NCBI GenBank assembly: GCA_937892925.1
Contig: CALBHX010000055.1
Span: 1 to 7,082, forward strand
Length of the DNA: 7,082 nucleotides
Direction: 5' to 3'
DNA from: an uncultured Lentisphaeraceae bacterium
GTDB lineage: Bacteria; Verrucomicrobiota; Kiritimatiellia; RFP12; DVOR01
The notes beneath the pieces are model-generated. The model ran no database searches and had not been told where the DNA came from. It saw only the letters and a list, made by a program, of their open reading frames with translations. The translations under genes were made by a program, and so were the position numbers. This document shows, one piece after another, positions 1-7,082 of the stretch. Positions within the stretch are counted from its first letter, which is position 1, and each line of letters starts with the position of its first letter.

Positions 1-152
1 TTTGTTGACCCGCCAGACTTCGCACAATGCCCCACTCGCTCCCCGGCTTCCTTCTCCTGAGCGGACACAAACTCCGCCCCGGTTTTAACGTGAAAAACCT
101 CCATGGCGTTATCCAGAAGCGCCCCGGGCTGAGGCCGCCTCAGCAAAAACAT
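1..152 (-). CDS. Possible partial hypothetical gene leaving the left edge
   Basis: A minus-strand frame is open from just after a TAA at about 214 to the window edge, roughly 70 codons. The ATG at 152-150 has a GAGGGG Shine-Dalgarno-like stretch 10 bases upstream; a second in-frame ATG at 105-103 has none. The product would begin MFLLRRPQPGALLDNAMEVF and continue with a charged, Glu/Lys-rich segment. Codons often start with G and the third position is GC-rich, which resembles coding sequence. I recognise no domain. Against it, part of the stretch (74-94) resembles a motif in the noncoding spacer upstream of the 848-5200 gene, so this may be a dispersed intergenic element that is open by chance. 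The next gene may instead start left of the window. Confidence 0.25.
   Translation of the reverse strand, partial: MFLLRRPQPGALLDNAMEVFHVKTGAEFVSAQEKEAGERVGHCAKSGGST
74..94 (-). repeat. GC-rich dispersed motif, left copy
   Basis: This 21-base stretch matches 5402-5422 at 18 of 21 positions by eye. Both begin CCGCCCCGG on the plus strand and end GTGAA. The two copies lie about 5.3 kb apart, on either side of the surface-protein gene and in the same orientation. Further along the minus strand both copies run into a short TGCGA(A/G)G stretch, but at different distances (about 47 versus 18 bases), so any longer homology must include indels. A GC-rich 9-mer can recur by chance, so a true repeat family is only suspected. 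Confidence 0.35.
128..144. repeat. Perfect short palindrome
   Basis: The sequence reads GCTGAGGC, a single C, then GCCTCAGC: 8-base arms around one central base, or a 7-bp stem with a 3-base loop. Neither strand has a run of T after it, so it does not look like a terminator. It could be a protein-binding site or a small RNA hairpin just downstream of the possible start at 152. No function can be assigned. Confidence 0.4.
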
Positions 153-767
153 CCCACGGGCACCCCTCGAGAAATCCCGCACCTCCAACCGTAACCCGCC
201 AATATCCCATTACGCCGTCTGAATAACGCGCCGCAGGATCAACTCAATCGGGGCTTCCCTTGAGCCGAATCGTAACGAATAAGAATGACAGAAGAGGATT
301 GAAAAAGCCGGAATAGAACAGGTTCCCCAGATTTTGAACGGAATGAATAGGAGACAGGGAGGCGTAAAACATGCGTTATGCGATTGAGCGCAGCTCAACC
401 GCTTTGACCTGTTTTCTCGCTTTGTCCGATTACAGATTCCAAGCACAAGCAGCTTACAGGAAACACCACCCATCGGCGTCTATCCCTTTTATAACGCAAA
501 ACGTCTGGTCTCTCCGCACAAGATAACTTTTCCGCCGGTTCGCTTCACCGCCCTATCACCCCATGGCCGAAACCAGACGCCCGCACCTGATACGGCGGCA
601 TTCCAACCGTCTGCTCCGCCTTCGTTGAATCTCCTGTCTCTCCACTTCTCTTCCAATAAAATTCACACGCTCCAACCGTTCGTGTTTCGATTGTCATTTT
701 TTCTTCGGATTCACAGATTCTCCCAAAACATGTTCACCGCCTCTGTGCTTACGCGCCCTCTCAAGAA
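153..767. other. Intergenic region without a convincing gene
   Basis: About 615 bases lie between the terminator of the surface-protein gene and the possible start at 152. An 87-codon minus frame (210-473) and an 83-codon plus frame (625-876) exist, but both use many Cys, Ser, Phe and Leu codons unlike the neighbouring genes, have no recognisable domain and lack good ribosome binding sites. Small structures seen are TTGAGC-GCA-GCTCAA at 384-398 and a spaced inverted repeat CGTCTGGT (502-509) with ACCAGACG (572-579). Either could be a regulatory site for a leftward gene. On the minus strand TATAAA near 490 resembles a -10 box but has no matching -35, so no promoter is called. Positions 620-740 are pyrimidine-rich on the plus strand. 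Confidence 0.6.
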
Positions 768-798
768 AGAGCGGCTCTCCGCCCGGGAGAGCCGCTCT
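768..798 (-). terminator. Intrinsic terminator of the surface-protein gene
   Basis: A perfect 13-bp inverted repeat, AGAGCGGCTCTCC at 768-780 and GGAGAGCCGCTCT at 786-798, encloses a 5-base loop. It starts 49 bases beyond the stop codon of the 848-5200 gene. Read on the minus strand, the stem ends in CTCT and continues TTCTTGAG, a modest T-rich tail. The plus-strand tail (GTTTCTGT) is weaker, so the element is assigned to the minus-strand gene, though it might work in both directions. Confidence 0.85.
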
Positions 799-847
799 GT
801 TTCTGTACGGCAAAAGATTGCTTACACCTTTCTTGAGTGTTTATTTC

Positions 848-3800
848 TTATTCCGCACTGCGAACGCGCGCACTGAAGACTTCCTGCGTCAGCGCACGCT
901 GCGTGAACGCGTGCCCCGCAGGAAGCGTCAGCACCACCTCCGAAGCACCTTCCGTCGGCGTTCCAGAAAGCGTCTCGCCGCCTTCAACCCCGGGGAAGAA
1001 GAGCTCCACCGTTACATTCGGGGCAAAGACCACGGTGTCGTTCCCAGCGGCATCCTGCACCCGCACCGTTACCGTAAAGTCTCCGGCAGCATTCTGATCC
1101 ATCGCGGCCACACCAAACGCATACGTTACGATCAGCGCCGTGCCTGCATCGGTTGTTTCCCCTGCGGAGATCAGCCCGGAACCGGAGAAGCACTCCAGCG
1201 CCCCGGAGAGCTCTTCCGCCGTGAGCGCCCGCCCGGCAGCCGTGCCAGTCAACGAGGCAACATTGGAAAGACCCAACGTCTCTGCCGCCGCAAAGAGGGC
1301 ATTCTCTGCCATTTCCGAAAGGGTTCCGTTGTCTGAACCGACCTCCGCCGGAAGGGTAACCGCCGGGGTCAGCACAAGTGCTGTTCCCGCCTCATTCGGA
1401 ATAACCGCCCATGCGCCGCCCTCCACGGAAAACGCTTCATCGTTGAAGGTCTCAGGATCCACAGCGGAGGAGAACTTCAGCACTTCCGCACCTTTGGCCG
1501 CCGCAGCCTCATCCACCTTCACCGTTACTGAACCAGCCGTTTCAGGGAATGTCAGCGTCTTCACCGTAAGCGCCCCCTGCGCGGCATCAAGCACCGCGCC
1601 TGCCTCCAGCGAGACCGTGCCGGTGAAGGTGCCCGTGCCGCCGAGCGTAGTCCCTTCAGCCACGGCCACTGTGCCGCCGAGCGTCTGCTGCACATGGTAA
1701 CTTCCCTTTCCGGTTAGCCGCAGCGTGCCGCCGTTCTCGATCCCGGCATCAGAACCGCTGCGTTTATAATAGGTTACACCTTCTGGAACCTCAAAAATCG
1801 CTCCCTTATCCGTAATCGTAAACCCGCGGTCGCTATCCACATCCGGAGACCCGCAGGCCGCCGTGAAGACCACGCGGCCGCCATCGATCACCGTACGCGC
1901 CGTATTATGCGCAAGCGCGCCGAAAGCCGCGTTATACACCCAGTTTGTGGTGCGCAGCGTGCCGCGGATCGTTACGGTACCATTCGAAAAGTACGTTGTG
2001 CCGTAAAGCCGCCCTTCTCCGGAAAGTTCGAGCGTTGCACCGGCAGCCACGAGGGTATTGGCCTTGCTGCGCGTATTGGCCTTGGTGAGCGTCAGCTTCC
2101 CGGCAGAGACGGTCAACGCCCCATTCCCGGAAATGACCCCGGGGAAGGTCATAGCGCCAGCGCCCGTCTTGACCAGCGCCCCATCAAGCGACACGGTTCC
2201 GCCGGTAAGAACAAACGCATCATCCGTTTCAGACGAGAAGATCAGACCGCCTGCGAACGTGGAGGTGTTGGAGTTTTTAAGCGTCCCCTCTTCCACAAGC
2301 AGGGTTCCGTTCGCCACGGCGGTATTATCCAGCCAGAACGTTCCGGCGCCCGTCTTGGTAAGGGTGTGACCATTGAGTGTAAGCGCAGAGGCTGCATGCC
2401 CGGATGCCACAAGGCCGAACTCGCTCGCAGTGGAAACTGAAGCGTCGCCCTCAAGCACAACGGCCTTTAACTGCCGCTTACCCGTTCCGACAGCCGAACC
2501 GCTGTTGGCATAAACGGCTCCCTGTTCCAAAGTTACTGTGTTCAACCAAGCATCCGACACGCCCGCAATATCCAGCGTAGCACCCGTCTTAACGCGCACG
2601 TTGCCGCCCGTGGTATAACTGCCGGAGCCCGTGCCACCGATCGTAGACGAGCCAAACTTGACCGTGCCCTCCGCGATCGTGGAAGCGCCCAGCGGTTTGA
2701 CTTCGGCATTGAGCGTCAGCGTGCCTGTCCCGGCTTTCACAAATGCGCCATCTCCCGTGATGGCAGCGGCAAGCGCACCGTCTTCCGTGCCCACGTTGAG
2801 CGTCAGCGTATAACCCTCGGAGATGGTCAGCCCAGCCGTGTTTACATTCACCGCAGCCAGCGGAAGCACCGCATTTCCGGAAAGCCCCAATGTGCCGAGC
2901 GAAGCCCCCTCACCCAGCGTAACGGTGAGCGTGCAGGCCGCATCGGCTTCGCCCTGCAACGTCGTGGAATCAAAGACCGTGCCGGCGGGAATCTCCACCG
3001 AAGCGGGCGCCGTCAGCGCACGGAAATCAAGCAACACCGCGCCGGAGGTCGGCACCGCCGCCGTGTTGCTCCACAGCGACAGATCGCTCCACGCCTGATT
3101 CTCCGCCGTTGGCTTCCAGATCGGTGAAGGCGTTGTATTACGCACCGTCAGCTTCCCGTCCGCGATCGTCGCCTCAACAGCGCTCCACCCTTCCACCGAG
3201 AAGGTTATTCCCTCCGCCGAAACAACCTCTTTACCCAAGGCAAAAACCACACCGTCAATCTCCTCCGCTGTTGTGGGGACAATCCCGGAGAGCGTGCTTC
3301 CGGCCTCCAATGCATCCAGCTGCGGGCGCCACGCGCCAAGCTTGACGGTGGTTCCTTCCGTCACAGCAAGTGCCCCGGTGAGCGACAGGGTGGCGGCGGA
3401 AACATCCAGCACGCCCCCGCCGACAGCTTTCAGGCCGCCCGCGCCGGCAAGCGTGCCCGTGAAAGTTACCGTGGCCGCCTGCGGGGTTTCTTCGGCCGAA
3501 GTCGTGCGCACCGTAGACGTCTCCGAAACCGTAACATCACCCCCGATGCTCAGCCCCGTGCGCGCCCACGGGCCCAGCGTGCCGCCCGAAAGCGTCAGGG
3601 CGCCGCCACTGCGGTCAACCACGCTGGTATCGGCAGAAACCGCCGCTGCACCCAAATTGAGCGTGCCGCCCGCGGCCACGGTCAAGGTTCCTCTCCGTAG
3701 AACGACGCTGTGCAGGTTGGCCGTGCCCGTGCCGGAGATTGTGAGATTGCCCGTGCCGTCGGCTCCGAGCTTGGCGGCGCTGTTGGGCACCGTAAGGGTG

Positions 3801-5200
3801 CCGCCCGAAAGGCTGTAATTCGTAATGTATGACCAGTGTGAGAGCACAAACGCGCCCGTTTTGTAATTGGAGCCCGCCCCGCCGGAGCATGTCAGCGTGC
3901 CCCCCGTCTGATTCACCACAGAGACTGCGTTCACGTTTCCATCCGCCGTACGGAACTGCGTAGAAACCGTAATCGCCGCGCCCGGCTCAATGTTTACCGT
4001 CCGCCCCGAGATCGGGAGATTCGCCGTATTGACTTCTTTGGCGATAGCGAGCGTTTTCCCCGCCGTCACTGTGCCGTCTACATTCAGCGCCGTCAGCGCA
4101 TCGCCGCCGGCCAAGCGGAGCGTACCGTTTTGCGTAAGCGCGGCAATCTGGCTTCGCTGCTCCACTGTAGCCGTGGCATTGGCCGAGATTTCCAATGCCG
4201 GGATCGCCGTGGAGCCGAAGTCTACCGCTCCGGAAACAGTTACCGCCTTCACATCCGTAAATGCTCCTTCACCCGAGAGCTTCACCGAAGCGGATCCCTC
4301 CGGCACCGTCAAGACCAGGGAATCCAACGCCAGCGGCACATCCACCGTCAATTCCGCGCCATCGGCCAATGTCAGCTCCACTACCGTTGTTACCCCTGCC
4401 TCATAGGCCGCATCTCCCTGCCAGGATAGAGCCGAAAAGGCCTGCGCACCCGAAACGGCCGCCTGGCACCCAGAATCCAACGCCTTCCCCTGCGCAAGCA
4501 ATTTAATCGCACCCGCCGAAAGCGCTTCCCCGTAAATGCGCACATCCGCCACGGAAGCCGCGCCCATTTGCGTATTTCGAGCCGCACTGCCGCCAAACCC
4601 GAAGGCGGCGAAAAGGCACCCGGCCTGCAAGTAACTTGAGCGGTCTTGCTCTCCTATAAGCGTACCGTTCAAATAAAACCGCTGAGTGGAATCGTCGCTC
4701 ACCACAGCCCAGTGCTGAAGCTTAGAGGGCTCCGTTACAGAAATACCCGTTGGCCCAAGCATCTTTTCACCATCGCTGTAGAACGCCATCTGGCTCGAAT
4801 TCACACGCTCCAGCACCTGCCACGTCCGTGCCGAAGACGCCGGGTCGAGAATATAGTCAATCCCGGCTACATCGCGCCAGTTCGCCGAAGCGTTATTGGC
4901 CCAGAAAGAAACGGTGGAATTTTTGACGGCAATCGCATCGGCCTCCAGCTCCACTTTGGTTACGGCACTTCCGGTGCTTTTCAATGCGCGCCGCGTGGCT
5001 CCATTCACATCTTCCACATCTGCAAAGGTGAAGCCGGAAGCGACCGAAGGCGAGGCCGAGAGCGTTTTCGTGCCGGTATTGGTAAGCGTGTCGTCCTCCA
5101 GCGCGAAATGAATCAGCGGCTCCGGCGCCGCTGCAAAAGCCGAACCCGCCGCCAGCACCCACGCCGCGCAAACTACCGCATATGTACCCAATCGCTTCAT
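848..5200 (-). CDS. Large secreted LamG-like and beta-strand-repeat surface protein
   Basis: This 1450-residue protein is probably exported and surface-exposed or released; no enzymatic activity is suggested. The start at 5200 is supported by AGAGGG eight bases upstream and by an immediate Sec signal peptide (MKR, a hydrophobic core at residues 7-21, probable cleavage after AFA at 23). Residues about 27-238 look like a LamG/concanavalin-A-like jellyroll, with QHWAVVSDDSTQRFYLNGTL and a closing ADVRIYGEALSAGAI. Residues about 250-1280 are low-complexity Gly/Thr/Ala/Val-rich beta-solenoid sequence. Clear units of the autotransporter-associated beta-strand repeat type lie near 818-850, 944-976 and 1007-1040 (K-x-G-x-G-T/A-x-T/F, ending EGT or AG). 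A Trp-rich junction at 695-711 (IWKP, WSDLSLWSN) separates two solenoid halves. Residues about 1290-1450 form a distinct C-terminal domain with IVTYAFGVAAM and a final VFSARVRSAE. No outer-membrane barrel, LPXTG or PEP-CTERM tail is visible. Such stalks usually present an adhesive or glycan-binding head, so a binding role is inferred only from domain type. Confidence 0.93.
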   Translation of the reverse strand: MKRLGTYAVVCAAWVLAAGSAFAAAPEPLIHFALEDDTLTNTGTKTLSASPSVASGFTFADVEDVNGATRRALKSTGSAVTKVELEADAIAVKNSTVSFWANNASANWRDVAGIDYILDPASSARTWQVLERVNSSQMAFYSDGEKMLGPTGISVTEPSKLQHWAVVSDDSTQRFYLNGTLIGEQDRSSYLQAGCLFAAFGFGGSAARNTQMGAASVADVRIYGEALSAGAIKLLAQGKALDSGCQAAVSGAQAFSALSWQGDAAYEAGVTTVVELTLADGAELTVDVPLALDSLVLTVPEGSASVKLSGEGAFTDVKAVTVSGAVDFGSTAIPALEISANATATVEQRSQIAALTQNGTLRLAGGDALTALNVDGTVTAGKTLAIAKEVNTANLPISGRTVNIEPGAAITVSTQFRTADGNVNAVSVVNQTGGTLTCSGGAGSNYKTGAFVLSHWSYITNYSLSGGTLTVPNSAAKLGADGTGNLTISGTGTANLHSVVLRRGTLTVAAGGTLNLGAAAVSADTSVVDRSGGALTLSGGTLGPWARTGLSIGGDVTVSETSTVRTTSAEETPQAATVTFTGTLAGAGGLKAVGGGVLDVSAATLSLTGALAVTEGTTVKLGAWRPQLDALEAGSTLSGIVPTTAEEIDGVVFALGKEVVSAEGITFSVEGWSAVEATIADGKLTVRNTTPSPIWKPTAENQAWSDLSLWSNTAAVPTSGAVLLDFRALTAPASVEIPAGTVFDSTTLQGEADAACTLTVTLGEGASLGTLGLSGNAVLPLAAVNVNTAGLTISEGYTLTLNVGTEDGALAAAITGDGAFVKAGTGTLTLNAEVKPLGASTIAEGTVKFGSSTIGGTGSGSYTTGGNVRVKTGATLDIAGVSDAWLNTVTLEQGAVYANSGSAVGTGKRQLKAVVLEGDASVSTASEFGLVASGHAASALTLNGHTLTKTGAGTFWLDNTAVANGTLLVEEGTLKNSNTSTFAGGLIFSSETDDAFVLTGGTVSLDGALVKTGAGAMTFPGVISGNGALTVSAGKLTLTKANTRSKANTLVAAGATLELSGEGRLYGTTYFSNGTVTIRGTLRTTNWVYNAAFGALAHNTARTVIDGGRVVFTAACGSPDVDSDRGFTITDKGAIFEVPEGVTYYKRSGSDAGIENGGTLRLTGKGSYHVQQTLGGTVAVAEGTTLGGTGTFTGTVSLEAGAVLDAAQGALTVKTLTFPETAGSVTVKVDEAAAAKGAEVLKFSSAVDPETFNDEAFSVEGGAWAVIPNEAGTALVLTPAVTLPAEVGSDNGTLSEMAENALFAAAETLGLSNVASLTGTAAGRALTAEELSGALECFSGSGLISAGETTDAGTALIVTYAFGVAAMDQNAAGDFTVTVRVQDAAGNDTVVFAPNVTVELFFPGVEGGETLSGTPTEGASEVVLTLPAGHAFTQRALTQEVFSARVRSAE

Positions 5201-5208
5201 GATGTAAT

Positions 5209-5214
5209 CCCTCT
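5209..5214 (-). promoter_or_regulatory. Ribosome binding site for the surface-protein gene
   Basis: AGAGGG on the minus strand lies eight bases before the ATG at 5200-5198. It is a good purine-rich Shine-Dalgarno match at normal spacing. Together with the signal peptide that begins at this ATG, it fixes the start of the 1450-residue gene. Confidence 0.75.
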
Positions 5215-5271
5215 TATCAGATGCTCCTGATCATGACCGCCCACACGTTCACGCAGGCAGCGACTGTCTCA

Positions 5272-5298
5272 ATAATAGTATAAGTCCCCCCCCGTCAA
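5272..5298 (-). promoter_or_regulatory. Candidate sigma70-type promoter with G8 tract in the spacer
   Basis: On the minus strand TTGACG (5298-5293, five of six to the -35 consensus) is followed 15 bases later by TATTAT (5277-5272, a fair -10 box). Transcription would start near 5265, giving a leader of about 65 bases before the ATG at 5200. The spacer starts with seven G that continue the last G of the -35 box, so eight G run at 5293-5286. The 15-base spacing is shorter than the optimal 17. TATACT and TACTAT are also present, but they sit only 10-12 bases from the -35. The call rests on motif match and position, and the organism's sigma preferences are unknown. Confidence 0.45.
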
Positions 5299-5401
5299 GA
5301 GATGTGCAGGATGCACGCCCCCGTTTCAGAAATCTTCCGAGTTTGTCTGCATTGGCGGAGCCCTGCACCGTCAACACCTCGCACCCGCCTTTTCCACAGA
5401 G

Positions 5402-5422
5402 CCGCCCCGGCTTTGAAGTGAA
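5402..5422 (-). repeat. GC-rich dispersed motif, right copy
   Basis: This is the partner of 74-94, matching 18 of 21 bases by eye and in the same orientation. It is the first unit of the three-copy cluster. Its location upstream of a minus-strand gene would parallel the left copy if a further leftward gene starts beyond the window edge. Confidence 0.35.
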
Positions 5423-5454
5423 CCCGGGGCGGATTCGATTCAAAGCCGCCCCGG
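5402..5454. repeat. Cluster of three alternating GC-rich 9-mers
   Basis: CCGCCCCGG occurs at 5402-5410 and again at 5446-5454, with its exact reverse complement CCGGGGCGG between them at 5424-5432. The centre copy can pair with either flank, so two mutually exclusive hairpins with 9-bp GC stems and 13-base loops are possible. The motif also extends outside the 9-mers: TTTGAA after the first copy is matched by TTCAAA before the third, and the two outer units and the centre unit carry ATTCAC- or GTTCAC-like flanks. The cluster is about 105 bases upstream of the candidate -35 box of the surface-protein gene. It could be an operator array, a decayed mobile repeat or a structural element. Confidence 0.7.
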
Positions 5455-5708
5455 ATTCACCTTGTAGTCGCCCCCTATCTATTATCAGGCGCGTTGAGAC
5501 TATATCCTCAAAAAAACCTCAATCTATTCTATTCTCACCTTCATTGATAACTCCCTTTTTCATTCTCAATCATCCATCCCGTCAAAAATCCATTCAACCC
5601 CCCGCTATTCCAGCCTTTCCCACCTTATTCCCCACGCTCACCGCATGTGCGTTAACTCACCGGGTTTTATCCGCCGGGCATCCGATAGGGAGTCTGCCGA
5701 TTCTCCAA

Positions 5709-5746
5709 AGAAGAAAGACCGCTCTCGAATGGGCGGTCTTTCTTCT
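5709..5746 (-). terminator. Intrinsic terminator of the S9 peptidase gene
   Basis: AGAAGAAAGACCGC (5709-5722) and GCGGTCTTTCTTCT (5733-5746) form a perfect 14-bp inverted repeat with a 10-base loop. On the minus strand the 3' arm itself is T-rich and continues into TTGG, as in A-tailed/U-tailed intrinsic terminators. The plus-strand continuation (GGGC) is not U-rich. It lies about 140 bases past the peptidase stop codon, with no gene in between (5747-5888), so it most likely ends that transcript. Confidence 0.85.
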
Positions 5747-5888
5747 GGGCAAACCGTTATCCGCAGGGAATCTGTGCGAAACGCCAAACAGGATTTCTTT
5801 TTGAACCGTGCCCGCGCTCTGCCGAACGAATCACAGACACCTGAAAAGGCATCCCCAAAACCAACTGCGCCTCAAGGCGGCTTTTCTG

Positions 5889-7082
<1,194 letters not shown>

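Larger units (their letters stand above)
5299..5708. other. Intergenic region upstream of the surface-protein promoter
   Basis: About 410 bases lie between the candidate promoter and the peptidase terminator. Apart from the GC-rich repeat cluster at 5402-5454 there is no clear gene. A 64-codon minus frame (5249-5443) crosses the cluster and the promoter; it has no ribosome binding site that I can see and no recognised domain, so it is not called. Positions about 5500-5640 are rich in C and T on the plus strand and AT-richer than the coding sequence, with no hairpin or further promoter that I can defend. Confidence 0.6.

Noticed and set aside
210..473. 87-codon minus-strand frame with seven Cys residues
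   Set aside because: Codon use (many TGT, AAT, TTC/ATT) is unlike both neighbouring genes, there is no Shine-Dalgarno sequence or recognisable domain, and it ends in TAA just before the open frame at the left edge. A chance frame is more likely.
1140..1700. 186-codon open frame on the plus strand inside the surface-protein gene
   Set aside because: It is antisense to the 1450-residue gene and rich in Ser, Pro, Val and Ala as expected from the reverse complement of GC-rich repeat codons. It has no domain and no convincing ribosome binding site. The same applies to the plus frames at 818-1336, 1907-2440, 3273-3818, 3990-4406 and 4646-5230.
5249..5443. 64-codon minus-strand frame upstream of the surface-protein gene
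   Set aside because: It overlaps the GC-rich repeat cluster, the candidate promoter and the G8 tract, has no visible ribosome binding site and matches no family I know. It could be a decayed gene fragment, but the evidence is too weak to call it.
5304..5804. 166-codon plus-strand frame between the two main genes
   Set aside because: It crosses the peptidase terminator and the pyrimidine-rich spacer, and its composition (Ser, Pro, Phe, Ile, Arg) is that of noncoding C/T-rich sequence. No start signal or domain is seen.
5868..5879. Hairpin CGCC-TCAA-GGCG just downstream of the peptidase stop as a terminator
   Set aside because: The stem is only 4 bp and is not followed by a run of T on the minus strand. 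The 14-bp hairpin at 5709-5746 is a far better terminator.

Overview
The window is a GC-rich bacterial stretch in which both clear genes lie on the minus strand. I see no RNA gene, CRISPR array, insertion sequence or phage gene. The gene types (a very long, low-cysteine, G/T/A-rich surface protein with a LamG-like head and autotransporter-type beta-strand repeats but no barrel, beside an S9 peptidase) suggest the Planctomycetes-Verrucomicrobia-Chlamydiae group, most likely Kiritimatiellota, Verrucomicrobiota or Lentisphaerota. That placement is inferred from protein style and is not proven.

Layout from right to left, which is the direction of transcription. Positions 7082-5889 hold the C-terminal 397 residues of an S9 (DPP-IV/prolyl oligopeptidase type) serine peptidase with an intact catalytic triad; its N-terminus is outside the window. 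A 14-bp-stem terminator follows at 5746-5709. The spacer 5708-5201 carries a GC-rich alternating-repeat cluster (5402-5454) and then a candidate promoter whose -35/-10 spacer contains a run of eight G (minus strand). A good ribosome binding site leads into a 1450-residue secreted protein (5200-848): signal peptide, LamG/concanavalin-like domain, then about 1000 residues of beta-solenoid repeats and a small C-terminal domain. A 13-bp-stem terminator follows at 798-768. Positions 767-153 hold no convincing gene. At 152-1 an open frame runs off the left edge and may be the start of another minus-strand gene. It shares a short GC-rich motif with the spacer upstream of the surface-protein gene.

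The two main genes appear to be separate transcription units, each with its own terminator, so no operon is claimed. The observations most worth checking are the homopolymeric G tract inside the putative promoter of the surface-protein gene (a possible phase-variation switch), the dispersed GC-rich element found on both sides of that gene, the absence of a recognisable outer-membrane anchor on a protein with autotransporter-like repeats, and the altered S1 pocket of the peptidase.
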